Assembly: GCF_002287075.1 (NCBI RefSeq)
Contig: NZ_NSKE01000007.1
Span: 124,001 to 188,000 of the forward strand
Direction: 5' to 3'
Length of the DNA stretch: 64,000 nucleotides
From: Fodinibius salipaludis
Lineage (GTDB): Bacteria; Bacteroidota; Rhodothermia; Balneolales; Balneolaceae
Both the position numbers and the translations under genes were made by a program. The notes under the pieces were generated by a model. The model was not told where the DNA came from. It saw only the letters and a program-made list of their open reading frames with translations, and ran no database searches. Shown in pieces: positions 33,276-43,256 of this stretch; positions within the stretch are counted from its first letter, which is position 1, and each line of letters starts with the position of its first letter.

Positions 33276-35021
33276 ATGAAATCGTTAGATCCACAAATTG
33301 AACAAAAAATTGACAGCTGGCTAAATGGCAATTATGATGACGAAACTAAAGCTGCCATCCGAAAAAAGCTTGACAACGAAGAATATCAAGAACTGACTGA
33401 CGCTTTCTATAAGGATCTGGAATTTGGAACCGGTGGACTGCGCGGCATTATGGGCGTGGGTTCTAATCGTGTCAACAAATATACTTTTGGAATGGCTACC
33501 CAGGGATTCAGCAACTTTTTGAGGAAAAATTATCCCGATGATGAACAAATTAAAGTTGTAATCGCCCACGACTGCCGAAATAATTCTGAGGAACTGGCTC
33601 AAGTCGTAGCGGATGTATTTTCTGCCAATGGTATTTATGTATACCTCTTTGAAGGGTTACGTCCAACCCCAGAATTGTCATTCGCCATTCGCGAACTGGA
33701 CTGCCATGGTGGGGTAATGTTAACAGCTTCACATAATCCTAAAGAATATAACGGATACAAAGCCTACGATGAACATGGCTGCCAGCTGGTCTCTCCACAA
33801 GACAAGTCAGTAATGGAGGAAGTTCAACAGATCGAGGACATCAATGATGTTAGATTCGAGGGAGTATCCAAGAATATAGAATCCATCGGCAAAGAAATTG
33901 ATGAAAAGTACCTGGATGCCCTGATGGATGTCTCATTATCAGGCGATGCCATCAGTCGTCAGAACGACCTGAGCATCGTTTTCTCTCCCATTCACGGAAC
34001 GTCGGGAGTCATGGTTCCACCTGCATTAAAACGTTACGGCTTCAAGAACGTAACGCTCGTCGAAGAACAGATGACCTACGACGGTGATTTTCCCACGGTT
34101 GAATATCCCAATCCCGAGGAAAAAGAAGCACTCACCATGGCACTGAATAAAGCCAAAGAAATTGATGCTGAACTGGTAATGGCCACCGATCCTGATGCCG
34201 ACCGTGTGGGAATTGCTATTAAGGACCATCATGATGAATGGGTTCTGCTTAACGGTAATCAAACCGGGGCGCTGATCATCAACTACGTCCTAAACGCCTG
34301 GCAAGAAGCCGATAAACTCGACGGCGATGAATACATCGTCAAAACAATTGTAACCTCTTACCTGATTGATGCCATTGCAGACCATTACGGTGTCGAGTGC
34401 TACAATACGTTGACCGGATTCAAATATATCGGTGAGCTGATGACCGAGCTGGAAGATAAAAAACAGTTTATTGCCGGTGGTGAAGAAAGTTACGGATATC
34501 TCATTGGCGATCACGTGCGCGATAAAGATGCCATTGTCTCATCGGTTATCATCGCCGAGATGGCCGCCTATTATAAAGATCAGGGAACCAGTTTATTTAA
34601 TGCCCTGCTGGATATCTACCTGCAGCACGGCTATTATCGCGAAAACTTGGTGTCGGTTTACAAGCGCGGACGCGAGGGCGCTGAAGAGATCCAAAAAATG
34701 CTGAAAAATTATCGGGAAAATCCACCTGAACAGCTTGCGGGATCTGACGTAGTGGTTATCAAGGATTATAAAACCCAGAAATCGCGGAATGTTAAAACGA
34801 GCGAAACAGAAGATATCGATCTACCAGTATCGAACGTCCTCCAATTTGTTACAGAAGATGAAACAATGGTCACCGTGCGTCCATCCGGTACAGAGCCCAA
34901 AATTAAATTTTACTGCAGTATTAATACCGAACTCACCAACCGCACTGGTTTTGACAAAAAAACAGAAGTGCTGGAAGACAAAATGGATACCATTATCCAA
35001 GAACTGACCGAAGAAACGTAA
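33276..35021 (+). CDS. pgcA: phosphoglucomutase / phosphomannomutase (alpha-PHM family)
   Basis: 581 residues from the ATG at 33276 (M-K-S-L-D-P-Q). The open frame runs 39 codons up into lgt but has no homology there. Four-domain phosphohexomutase: active-site Ser in T-A-S-H-N-P-K-E-Y-N-G-Y, metal loop D-P-D-A-D-R-V-G, sugar loop G-G-E-E-S-Y-G-Y, phosphate loop R-P-S-G-T-E-P-K-I-K. It interconverts glucose-1-P and glucose-6-P (or the mannose or deoxyribose analogues) and so feeds envelope sugar synthesis. Length fits the PgcA/PGM2-like subgroup. Confidence 0.92.
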   Translation: MKSLDPQIEQKIDSWLNGNYDDETKAAIRKKLDNEEYQELTDAFYKDLEFGTGGLRGIMGVGSNRVNKYTFGMATQGFSNFLRKNYPDDEQIKVVIAHDCRNNSEELAQVVADVFSANGIYVYLFEGLRPTPELSFAIRELDCHGGVMLTASHNPKEYNGYKAYDEHGCQLVSPQDKSVMEEVQQIEDINDVRFEGVSKNIESIGKEIDEKYLDALMDVSLSGDAISRQNDLSIVFSPIHGTSGVMVPPALKRYGFKNVTLVEEQMTYDGDFPTVEYPNPEEKEALTMALNKAKEIDAELVMATDPDADRVGIAIKDHHDEWVLLNGNQTGALIINYVLNAWQEADKLDGDEYIVKTIVTSYLIDAIADHYGVECYNTLTGFKYIGELMTELEDKKQFIAGGEESYGYLIGDHVRDKDAIVSSVIIAEMAAYYKDQGTSLFNALLDIYLQHGYYRENLVSVYKRGREGAEEIQKMLKNYRENPPEQLAGSDVVVIKDYKTQKSRNVKTSETEDIDLPVSNVLQFVTEDETMVTVRPSGTEPKIKFYCSINTELTNRTGFDKKTEVLEDKMDTIIQELTEET

Positions 35022-35044
35022 TAAGCTTTTAACACTTATAATGT

Positions 35045-35075
35045 GTGATGGGTAACATCTAATCGTTACTCATCA
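35045..35075. terminator. stem-loop after the phosphoglucomutase gene
   Basis: GTGATGGGTAAC, 7-8 nt loop, GTTACTCATCAC: a 12-bp stem with one mismatch, followed by TCATAATTTT. A weak intrinsic terminator at best. Confidence 0.45.
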
Positions 35076-35181
35076 CTCATAATTTTCCTCTCCCCTATTT
35101 AATTCAATTCTAAATTTTTTAAATCAGTGGATTAACGAGAATCACTCTGTATATTCCTGAGCATTGATATACAAAAACATT

Positions 35182-35934
35182 ATGAGTGATTTGTTACAAC
35201 AACCCGTATTTGATGTCTTTATTTATGCCCTGATTACCGCAGTGGCTACAGGTTTCGGAGCCCTCCCCTTTTTCTTCTTTAAGAATTTAACCCGAAACTG
35301 GCTTGGCATCTCTAATGCTATTGCCTCCGGATTGATGATTGCGGCAAGCTTTGGCCTCATCTATGAAGGAATAAATCACGATCCATGGTTTACTTTTTAT
35401 GGAATAATTATTGGGCTACTATTTATAATCGGCAGCGAAAAGTTACTCAATAAATATGACGATCGATTTTCCATCAAAAATATTGATCAAGTTGACAGCA
35501 CAAAGATGCTCCTGATCGTCGGAATTATGACGGTCCATTCTTTTACCGAAGGCGTGAGTGTAGGCGTATCATTCAGTGGAGGATTGGATTTAGGGTTATT
35601 CATCACCACCGCTATTGCTGTACATAATATACCGGAGGGGTTGGCCATCAGCCTGGTACTTATTCCGCGAGGAACATCCCCATTAAAAGCGGCATGGTGG
35701 AGTATTTTTTCGAGTTTGCCTCAACCATTAATGGCCGTACCCGCTTTTTTATTTGTAGAAATATTTCGCACGTATCTCCCCATGGGACTTGGCTTTGCGG
35801 CCGGGGCCATGATATGGATGGTCTTTGCAGAACTCGTCCCCGACGCTATGGAAGAAAGTGATACCTCCACGGTCGCAACAACTATAACCATTTCCATCGC
35901 ACTGATGATCATATTTCAAGTTCTGATTGAATAA
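35182..35934 (+). CDS. ZIP-family metal transporter
   Basis: 250 residues from the ATG at 35182; a TTG six codons upstream is in frame but less likely. About eight membrane helices. Metal-site motifs are H-S-F-T-E-G-V-S-V-G in helix 4 and H-N-I-P-E-G-L-A-I-S in helix 5, typical of ZupT/GufA-type importers of Zn, Fe or Mn. F-A-E-L-V-P-D-A lies in a late helix. Substrate not decidable. No adjacent metalloregulator. Confidence 0.9.
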   Translation: MSDLLQQPVFDVFIYALITAVATGFGALPFFFFKNLTRNWLGISNAIASGLMIAASFGLIYEGINHDPWFTFYGIIIGLLFIIGSEKLLNKYDDRFSIKNIDQVDSTKMLLIVGIMTVHSFTEGVSVGVSFSGGLDLGLFITTAIAVHNIPEGLAISLVLIPRGTSPLKAAWWSIFSSLPQPLMAVPAFLFVEIFRTYLPMGLGFAAGAMIWMVFAELVPDAMEESDTSTVATTITISIALMIIFQVLIE

Positions 35935-36025
35935 CAACTTATAAATCTTAATTTGTATCGGCTTTTAATTATTAATTCCTTCAACTCTTAGAAAAGAGCT
36001 TTTCTCTAAAATAGATATCAAAAAA

Positions 36026-38260
36026 ATGAAATATTCATACTCTTTATTTTTTAAAACATTGGCTCTCAGTTTCTTGGTGGGAGCTTTTTTGCTTCAGCAA
36101 CCCACTATAGCCCAGGATAAACAGCGCTATTCCAGTGTTAAAGAAGCTCTCTCGAAAAGCAGTCAGCTTAGCGGTTCCAACGGCCCCCGAAATGTCAACT
36201 GGATTGACGACGGCAACCGATATTCGTATATGGAATACAACGAGAAAACGGAAAATATGGAGATCCGCGCCTATGATCCCGCATCGGAAGAAGATGAACT
36301 TATTTTCAACAGTGCCAATCATACCTTTCCCGAATCCGACTCCACCTTTGAATATTCTTCGTTTCAATGGTCGGATGATTCGAAGTATTTAGTTTTTCAA
36401 TCGAATTTTCGCCCAGTATACCGCCGTTCGGGTATTTCTGATTATTATCTTTATTCTGTAGAAGAGGGATCCCTGAACTTACTTGTAGAAGATGCACGCA
36501 CGGCTGAACTTTCTCCCGACGGAAGCAAAATCGGTTATGAACGAGATGGGGATCTGTTCGTCTATGATTTGGAAGCACAGAAAGAAACACAGCTTACCAA
36601 CAGTGCCAAAGAATATTTTTATAACGGACGCTTTGGCTGGGTTTATGAAGAGGAGTTTGGTTTGGCCCAAGCCTGGACATGGTCACCCGACAGTGAAAAA
36701 ATTGCATATTGGCAAACCGATGAACGGCATGTCAACATTTTTAAGATGACGGATTATTCCGGACAGCATCCTGAATACGAGAAGATTCCCTACCCCAAAG
36801 TGGGTGACGAAAATCCGAAAGTAAAAATCGGGGTTATAAATGTAGAGTCCGGCCAACAACAGTGGATGGATACGCCGACCGACGGCTATATCCCCAGAAT
36901 TTATTGGACAGCTAAAGAAAACAAACTGGCGACCGTACATCTAAATAGAGCTCAAAATCACTTGAGACTATTTTTTAACGATATCAATAACGGTGATCGG
37001 CGACTGGTCATGGAGGAGCAGTCTGATGCCTGGATCGATGTATTCGACTTCTTTGCCGGCATTGACCACCTGTTCTTTTTCCCGAAGGACAGCGAAGAGT
37101 TTTTCTGGATCTCGGACCGTAATGGCTGGAGTCATATCTACCGCTACGGTTATGACGGCACCGTTAAAAATCAAGTTACTGATGGAAATTGGGAAGTAAC
37201 CTACGTTCATACGGTAGATTATCGCAATAACAGAATCTATTACACCTCTACCGAAGAATCGCCGCTGGAACGGCATCTGTACTCCGTCAACTTTAGCGGA
37301 GGTAATAAAACCAAGCACACGCAATCAGAGGGAAGACATGACATCAGCATGGGATCGAATAGCAATTTTTATATCGATCGCTATTCCAACACTTCAACCC
37401 CAACACAAGTTGAACTCTGGAGCACTCGGAATGGGAAATTGGAAGTGCTTGAAGACAATGCTTCTGTGGAAAAATTTACAGAGAAACATGTCTATGCTCC
37501 TCGCGAGCTGTTTTCTTTTACCACCTCCGACGGACAGAAGTTAGACGGCTTCATGATTAAACCTATCGATTTTGATCCTGACAAAAAATATCCCATGGTG
37601 CTCAATATTTATGGAGGACCCAGTGCGCAAGGTGTATATAACAGCTGGGAATCCGGGGGATGGAATCAATACTTGGCACAGCAAGGCTACGTTGTCGTGA
37701 ATGTCAACAACCGGGGAAGCGGCGGATACGGATCTGAATTTGAAAAGATTGTTTACAAGCAGCTTGGCAAATGGGAAGCTACCGACTTTGTAGAAACAGC
37801 ACAATTCATGGCCGAAAAAAGCTGGGTCGATGGTAACAGAATGGCCATCCGTGGACACAGTTACGGGGGATACATGACAACCTATACCCTGTTCAATTAT
37901 CCCAATATTTTTGAGGTCGGTATTGCTACGGCACCCGTTACTGACTGGCGATTTTACGACAGTATTTATACCGAGCGGTATATGGGGCTGATCGAAAATA
38001 ATAAAGACGGTTATGAGCAAAGCTCATCCATCACAAATGCCCAAAACCTAAAGGGAAATCTCTTGCTCTCGCACTCTACAATGGATGAAAATGTGCACGT
38101 GCAAAACACCATGCAGCTTTTAACCGAACTCACAGGAAATGGGCAAGATGTTGATTTACAGATATACCCTCCCGGTGCCCACGGCGTAGCCTTCAACACC
38201 GCAAGCTACTATCTGCTCTATACCTCGTATGTGGACTATCTAAATCGCCACCTCAAATAG
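36026..38260 (+). CDS. S9-family dipeptidyl peptidase IV-like protease
   Basis: 744 residues. Signal peptide ends in T-I-A-Q at about residue 29. An eight-bladed DPP-IV propeller (about 50-480) carries the Glu-Glu substrate-anchoring motif (W-V-Y-E-E-E-F-G-L), so N-terminal dipeptides are bound. The hydrolase domain (about 490-744) has nucleophile Ser612 in G-H-S-Y-G-G-Y, Asp687 in M-D-E-N-V-H and His719 in G-A-H-G-V. It releases X-Pro or similar dipeptides from peptides in the periplasm. Length fits bacterial DPP-IV. Followed by its own terminator. Confidence 0.93.
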   Translation: MKYSYSLFFKTLALSFLVGAFLLQQPTIAQDKQRYSSVKEALSKSSQLSGSNGPRNVNWIDDGNRYSYMEYNEKTENMEIRAYDPASEEDELIFNSANHTFPESDSTFEYSSFQWSDDSKYLVFQSNFRPVYRRSGISDYYLYSVEEGSLNLLVEDARTAELSPDGSKIGYERDGDLFVYDLEAQKETQLTNSAKEYFYNGRFGWVYEEEFGLAQAWTWSPDSEKIAYWQTDERHVNIFKMTDYSGQHPEYEKIPYPKVGDENPKVKIGVINVESGQQQWMDTPTDGYIPRIYWTAKENKLATVHLNRAQNHLRLFFNDINNGDRRLVMEEQSDAWIDVFDFFAGIDHLFFFPKDSEEFFWISDRNGWSHIYRYGYDGTVKNQVTDGNWEVTYVHTVDYRNNRIYYTSTEESPLERHLYSVNFSGGNKTKHTQSEGRHDISMGSNSNFYIDRYSNTSTPTQVELWSTRNGKLEVLEDNASVEKFTEKHVYAPRELFSFTTSDGQKLDGFMIKPIDFDPDKKYPMVLNIYGGPSAQGVYNSWESGGWNQYLAQQGYVVVNVNNRGSGGYGSEFEKIVYKQLGKWEATDFVETAQFMAEKSWVDGNRMAIRGHSYGGYMTTYTLFNYPNIFEVGIATAPVTDWRFYDSIYTERYMGLIENNKDGYEQSSSITNAQNLKGNLLLSHSTMDENVHVQNTMQLLTELTGNGQDVDLQIYPPGAHGVAFNTASYYLLYTSYVDYLNRHLK

Positions 38261-38282
38261 CGACAAAAATTCTTACAAAAGT

Positions 38283-38316
38283 AAAAGGCCCGAGTGTAAT
38301 ACTCGGGCCTTTTTTA
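38283..38316. terminator. bidirectional terminator between convergent genes
   Basis: AAAAGGCCCGAGT-GTAAT-ACTCGGGCCTTTTTT symmetric hairpin after the DPP-IV gene (+) and after the MscS gene (-). Confidence 0.9.
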
Positions 38317-38332
38317 TTAGATGGTTCTTAAG

Positions 38333-39253
38333 CTATTCTTTTTCTGATTTTTTGCCATCTCCCAACATTGTGTTCAACTTTTCTCCGCCCCGAACTCCAA
38401 AATCCAGCGTACGTATGGGAAACGGAATCATAATATCAGTTTCTTCAAACGCTTTCATAATGGCTATTATGGCATCGCTACGGGCAGATAAAAAATCAGA
38501 ATTTGTTTTAAAATTTACCCAAAAACGAATTTCAAAGTTAATTGAGCTCCCGCCAAATTCATCGTAATAAAATTCGACTTCTTTGTCATCATCATAATTA
38601 TCCAGTGTTTCAATCGCTTCAATCGCAACTTCCTTCGCTTTCTCGAGATCATCGCCGTAAGATACGCCACATTCCAGATCAATGCGTCGTACTCCACTGG
38701 TTGTATAATTTTCTAATGGTTTTTCAAAAACACTTTTATTTGGGATATAAACAATTTGCCCCTGTGGGGTGCGAATAATGGTATTGCGAAGATTCATCTT
38801 TTGCACCGTCCCATAAAAATCATTGGTTTCAATAATATCCCCAATGCCAAATGGATGACGGATAGATAAAATAATTCCTGAGATAAAATTCGAGGCAATG
38901 TCCTGAAATGCAAAACCTAATGCCAAACCAATGATACCGGCACCAGCAAGGAGTGATGTTACCGCCCCGTCAAGCTTTAGAACGCTCAAGGCAATAAAAA
39001 ACCCAACACCAATTATTAAAACCCCGACAATCGTTTCCATCAAATTGATGATTGTTTTATTGCTGGTTGTTTTTTCCAGCATATGTTTTGCCCCCCTGCG
39101 GACAAGGCGCCCGAGTATGAAAAACGCAATCAAAATAAGCAATGCTACTACAAGATTAGGTAACATCGCGATGGTCGTTTCCAACCAGTTCATCAGTTTT
39201 TCTGTGAGCGTACTATATACATCCACAAATTCCGCTTCCATTTCTTGATTCAT
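38333..39253 (-). CDS. mscS: small-conductance mechanosensitive channel, MscS family
   Basis: 306 residues from the ATG at 39253 (a TTG one codon upstream is also in frame). Three N-terminal membrane helices; TM3 with the pore-lining Gly/Ala pattern G-A-G-I-I-G-L-A-L-G-F-A-F-Q. Then the beta domain (F-G-I-G-D-I-I-E..G-T-V-Q-K-M-N-L-R-N-T-I-I-R-T) and the C-terminal alpha/beta vestibule. It releases solutes on hypo-osmotic shock. Length is near E. coli MscS (286). It is divergent from osmC, another osmotic/oxidative-stress gene, across a 250-base gap without further features seen. Confidence 0.92.
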   Translation of the reverse strand: MNQEMEAEFVDVYSTLTEKLMNWLETTIAMLPNLVVALLILIAFFILGRLVRRGAKHMLEKTTSNKTIINLMETIVGVLIIGVGFFIALSVLKLDGAVTSLLAGAGIIGLALGFAFQDIASNFISGIILSIRHPFGIGDIIETNDFYGTVQKMNLRNTIIRTPQGQIVYIPNKSVFEKPLENYTTSGVRRIDLECGVSYGDDLEKAKEVAIEAIETLDNYDDDKEVEFYYDEFGGSSINFEIRFWVNFKTNSDFLSARSDAIIAIMKAFEETDIMIPFPIRTLDFGVRGGEKLNTMLGDGKKSEKE

Positions 39254-39500
39254 CAATACTATATATTTTATTACAATTTACTCCTACACACTTACAGCTA
39301 AATGCATAAAATTAAATACAAAAAAAGATCGTTCATTTAAATAAAATTTTTCATAATAACTGTAGATTCACTGCATTCTCCCCGATTTTTTCATCTATCA
39401 ATGTTTTTGTAAAACAACCCTCATATCCCAAAGGAATGTCAGAAGCGAATAAGCTGTTTTTATATATCATCACAAAAGTTTAACCAAACATTATTAAGCT

Positions 39501-39929
39501 ATGCCTACACGTAAATCAAAAGCAACATGGAATGGTGATCTAAAAAATGGAAAGGGAAACATGTCGTTTGGAAGCGGAGCCTATAAAGGGTCCTATTCCT
39601 TCAAATCCCGTTTTGAAGATGGTACCGGCACAAATCCTGAAGAACTCATCGGGGCCGCACTTGCCGGCTGTTTTTCTATGGCACTATCTGGTGATTTAGC
39701 CGAAGCCGGATATGCCCCCGAAGCTGTCACGACCAACGCTGATGTCGCTCTCGAAATGGTAGACGGTGATCCGGCAATAACTACAATTACCTTAAACGTA
39801 ACGGGTAATATTTCTGACATCGAAAAGGATGAATTTTTGGAACTTGCCGAAGGAGCCAAGAAAAATTGTCCGGTTTCAAAAGCACTGGCAGGGGTTAATA
39901 TTAAGCTTAATGCAACACTCGACAATTAA
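39501..39929 (+). CDS. osmC: OsmC-family peroxiredoxin
   Basis: 142 residues. Redox Cys pair in A-G-C-F-S-M-A-L and K-N-C-P-V-S-K-A-L, with N-P-E-E-L-I-G-A-A before the first, as in OsmC. Reduces organic hydroperoxides in the cytoplasm using thiol donors. Length normal. Monocistronic with a strong terminator. Confidence 0.93.
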   Translation: MPTRKSKATWNGDLKNGKGNMSFGSGAYKGSYSFKSRFEDGTGTNPEELIGAALAGCFSMALSGDLAEAGYAPEAVTTNADVALEMVDGDPAITTITLNVTGNISDIEKDEFLELAEGAKKNCPVSKALAGVNIKLNATLDN

Positions 39930-39956
39930 CACTCTTCTTCTACAGATAACTATTTT

Positions 39957-39990
39957 GGGGATGTCTTCTGAGACATCCCCCTTTTTTTTG
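39957..39990 (+). terminator. terminator of osmC
   Basis: GGGGATGTCT-TCTG-AGACATCCCC hairpin followed by C and eight T. Confidence 0.9.
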
Positions 39991-40067
39991 TTGCAATAGT
40001 ATGGCACATAAAAAAATCATTACTCTTTGTTTAACAAACGTGCTTAAGGATTTGTATCTTTAACGAT

Positions 40068-41180
40068 ATGACTATACAAACCGATACAGACGAAAAAACT
40101 AACCTGAAAAGCTTAACCAAAGAAGAACTGCAGGAGTTTACCGAAGAACTCGGACTTCAATCCTTCCGCAGTGATCAGCTCTTCCAATGGCTGTATCAAA
40201 AAGGCGTGCACAATTTTGATGAGATGACCAATCTCTCCAAAGATCTGCGTTCACGTCTCAAAGAAATAGCCAAGGTCCCAACTATTGAATATGCCACCCA
40301 CCAGGAATCTGAAGACGGAACCATGAAGTTCCTTTTCAAACTGCAGGGTGAAAAAGATCATAAGGTTGAAGCCGTACTCATTCCCGACTTTTATGAGGAT
40401 GGAGCCGCCAATAGACTCACGGTTTGTGTATCATCACAGGTAGGTTGCGTGTTCGGCTGCTCATTCTGCGCAACAGGCAAGATGGGATTTTTCCGAAGCC
40501 TAACACACGGCGAAATCGTCGACCAAGTGCAGTACATTGATGCACTTTGTGAAGAACGATTCGGCAAAGGTATCACCAATATTGTATATATGGGAATGGG
40601 CGAACCGCTCCACAATTACAAAGCGGTCGTCAATTCAGCAAATATAATTACTGATGAATTAAGCATTGGCCTTTCACCCAAACGTATTACAGTTTCCACG
40701 GTGGGACTTACCAAGCAGATTAAGAAGCTGGCCGACGAGCGTCAGCCGTTTAACCTGGCAATCTCACTACACGCGGCGAACGATGAGAAGCGTGACGAGA
40801 TTATGCCTATTAATAACTCTATGGGCCTCGATAAACTTAAGGAAGCTGTTCAACATTATTACGATAAGCTGCATCGGCCTATCACTTATGAATACCTACT
40901 CTTTGATGAATTCAACGATAGCCCCGAAGATGCACAACAACTTGCTGATATTGTTCAGTGGGCGCCCAGTAAGGTAAATATCATCATGTATAATGATGTT
41001 GCCGGAGTGGCATTAAAACGAGCCCGCGAACAACGCCTCGATGCCTTTATGCAGGAACTTGTTTCACGGAACGTAACAGCTACCGTTCGACGAAGCCGCG
41101 GTGACGATATTGACGCGGGTTGCGGACAGCTTGCCATCAAAGAAGGTCAGCCAATGGGTAAAACCATCCGTAAAAATTAA
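40068..41180 (+). CDS. rlmN: dual-specificity RNA methyltransferase RlmN
   Basis: 370 residues, radical SAM. Cluster-binding C-x3-C-x2-C is at Cys127, Cys131 and Cys134 (G-C-V-F-G-C-S-F-C-A-T-G). The second catalytic Cys is Cys352 (D-A-G-C-G-Q-L). M-G-M-G-E-P is the SAM-binding motif. Methylates C2 of A2503 in 23S rRNA and A37 of some tRNAs. A TATCTTTA box ends 5 bases before the ATG, so the message may have almost no 5' leader. Length as expected. Confidence 0.95.
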   Translation: MTIQTDTDEKTNLKSLTKEELQEFTEELGLQSFRSDQLFQWLYQKGVHNFDEMTNLSKDLRSRLKEIAKVPTIEYATHQESEDGTMKFLFKLQGEKDHKVEAVLIPDFYEDGAANRLTVCVSSQVGCVFGCSFCATGKMGFFRSLTHGEIVDQVQYIDALCEERFGKGITNIVYMGMGEPLHNYKAVVNSANIITDELSIGLSPKRITVSTVGLTKQIKKLADERQPFNLAISLHAANDEKRDEIMPINNSMGLDKLKEAVQHYYDKLHRPITYEYLLFDEFNDSPEDAQQLADIVQWAPSKVNIIMYNDVAGVALKRAREQRLDAFMQELVSRNVTATVRRSRGDDIDAGCGQLAIKEGQPMGKTIRKN

Positions 41181-41368
41181 TTTTTATCAAGAAAGTCAAC
41201 TTCTCTTTCTTACTTCCTATCCTTCCCTAACAAATCGACTGTTATAGAGTATTACGGAATACCCACTTAAATTCCTACAAAAAACTTGAACTTTATCTCA
41301 TATAGATTCTTTTATAAAAGGGTTAATTTTTCTAAATGAATTTAACCCTAAAAGAGAGTCAGTCCACA

Positions 41369-42001
41369 ATGAAAAGTTTATTCATACCTACCGCCCTATT
41401 ACTTATTCTTTTTGTAGTATCAGGATGTGCTACAAGTGACACGAGTCGAGCTCAAGAAACTGAATCTTCATTGAGTAATCTTGAACAAAAACTAAGCCAA
41501 CTCACCGAACAGATAGATAAAACTGAAAACTCACTGAATAACATTTCCAACACTAACAAATCTGATCTTAAAGAAGCATACAATTCATTCAGTGATAATG
41601 TTAGCAAAACTGAGGAAATGAAAAAGGAATTAAATACCCTCATTAAAGAAATGAGATCCAATAGCAACGACTACCTTTCCGAATGGCAAAACGACGCAGA
41701 AGATTACGACAATACTCAACTGCGAAGCGGCAGTGAAAACCGCCGCGAAGAATTAAGGGAAGCATTCAGCAGAGTTAGAGACAATAGTGGTAAGGTAAAC
41801 AGAATGTTAGAAACATATATTTCTGATATAAACGAAATAAAATCTTACCTGGACAACGATCTCACTATGGATGCAGTCGAAGCCGTATATTCCCTTAGCA
41901 AAAATATGGAAGAGTCGGGAGATGAGGTAAGGCAAGCAATCACTACCATGCAAAGATCAATTTCTACCGCCCAGGATAAAATGGGTGTCAATAATAATTA
42001 G
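41369..42001 (+). CDS. DUF2959-type lipoprotein
   Basis: 210 residues from the ATG at 41369 (the frame opens 11 codons earlier). Signal peptide with lipobox V-V-S-G-C (Cys20 or nearby). The rest is nearly all alpha-helical with heptad-like stretches (L-E-Q-K-L-S-Q-L-T-E-Q-I-D-K), so probably a long coiled coil in the periplasm. It resembles DUF2959 proteins in length and layout (repeated R-x-x-S/N-x-K and Y-L-x-x-D-L-T). No function is known for the family. Neighbours give no clue. Confidence 0.7.
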   Translation: MKSLFIPTALLLILFVVSGCATSDTSRAQETESSLSNLEQKLSQLTEQIDKTENSLNNISNTNKSDLKEAYNSFSDNVSKTEEMKKELNTLIKEMRSNSNDYLSEWQNDAEDYDNTQLRSGSENRREELREAFSRVRDNSGKVNRMLETYISDINEIKSYLDNDLTMDAVEAVYSLSKNMEESGDEVRQAITTMQRSISTAQDKMGVNNN

Positions 42002-42135
42002 AGAGATATTCAATCAAAATTCTCTTTTTATTTGTGATGGTTCTTAGCCATAACAAAAAATTGACTATCATCGTCTTTCTTATCTAGATAAAGTATAGAA
42101 TATTGTCATCAGCTTAATATACACCGACTAAAAAA

Positions 42136-43233
42136 CTAATCGTGGATAAAGTTTAAAAGACGGCCAAAGCGAGGCAACATGCGTTCATTATCCCACGAAA
42201 AGTAAATCATGCCTGCCTTACCTACAATATGAGTCTGTGGGACAAACCCCCAAAAACGGCTATCCTCACTATTATCACGGTTATCTCCCATCATAAAGTA
42301 GTAATCCTGCTGAATGGTGTATTCATCCGTAGCCTCACCATTAATTACAAACTGATCTCCATTTCGCTCTACATTATTCCTTTCGTACCGAGTAATAATA
42401 TTTTCGTAGATATGATAGTTATCAGGCGTTAATGTAACCGTTTGCCCTTCAAAAGGAATTACAACCGGCGGCATATGATGATGATTGTTAAAGCCGGAGG
42501 AAAAACTAAAATCACGTCGGTTAAACTCATTGAAATCTTCCGGTAAAACGAACAGTTCTATATTATTGACTTCTGGCCACTCACTCATTTTGTCAGCCAC
42601 TCCTTGGGTCATCGTCACTCTGTATGATCCCTCATTTTGAGATCCTATAAGTTTTCCCCCGGCGGCCTCTACCTTGGCAGGACTCAACCGCACGCGATCG
42701 CGAACCGAAACAACATATGTTTGTTGGATTCCCTCGAATTCCTGTGCCTTTTCTCCATTAATGAAAAGTTCTGCATCATCAACAGCAACCGTATCGCCGG
42801 GTACACCAACAGCACGTTTAATATAGCTTGTTTTGGCGGCCGTTGGATCTAAATCAATGGGATAGTTAAAGACAACGATATCATTACGTTCAACATCGCT
42901 TAATCCGGGCAAACGCGTCCACGGTAATACCGCACCGGGCATATAAATATTCGTAAACGGCACGCCCAATACCATCGGCGTTCGGGCCCCATAACTGATT
43001 TTAGAAACGATGAGGAAATCTCCCGTCAGCAAGGTCTTTTCCATAGAAGGCGTAGGAATACGGTAGGCCTCAAATAAAAGAGCACGGATTATTATTGCTG
43101 CCACTGCTGCAAATAGCAGTGCATCCATCCATTCCCGAAGCCAACTTTTTGCCTCTTCGTTCTCTTTCCCTTTTCGCCGTTTTCTTTGAGATCGCCGTTC
43201 CTTGCGCTCTTCTTTTGATAATTTATCTGCCAA
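42136..43233 (-). CDS. lepB: signal peptidase I
   Basis: 365 residues. Starts with TTG at 43233, supported by AGGAG five bases upstream and no in-frame ATG. A Lys/Arg-rich cytoplasmic head (1-30) precedes one membrane helix (about 37-55). Catalytic Ser63 is in P-T-P-S-M-E-K-T-L and Lys139 in S-Y-I-K-R-A-V-G-V-P-G-D. Conserved G-D-N-R-D-N-S-E-D-S-R lies near the end. Cleaves signal peptides of secreted proteins. Two inserted stretches (about 150-260) make it longer than E. coli LepB in the outer domain. Downstream partner of lepA in a three-gene operon. Confidence 0.94.
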   Translation of the reverse strand: MADKLSKEERKERRSQRKRRKGKENEEAKSWLREWMDALLFAAVAAIIIRALLFEAYRIPTPSMEKTLLTGDFLIVSKISYGARTPMVLGVPFTNIYMPGAVLPWTRLPGLSDVERNDIVVFNYPIDLDPTAAKTSYIKRAVGVPGDTVAVDDAELFINGEKAQEFEGIQQTYVVSVRDRVRLSPAKVEAAGGKLIGSQNEGSYRVTMTQGVADKMSEWPEVNNIELFVLPEDFNEFNRRDFSFSSGFNNHHHMPPVVIPFEGQTVTLTPDNYHIYENIITRYERNNVERNGDQFVINGEATDEYTIQQDYYFMMGDNRDNSEDSRFWGFVPQTHIVGKAGMIYFSWDNERMLPRFGRLLNFIHD

Positions 43234-43256
43234 TGTTACTCCTAATTATTAATAAA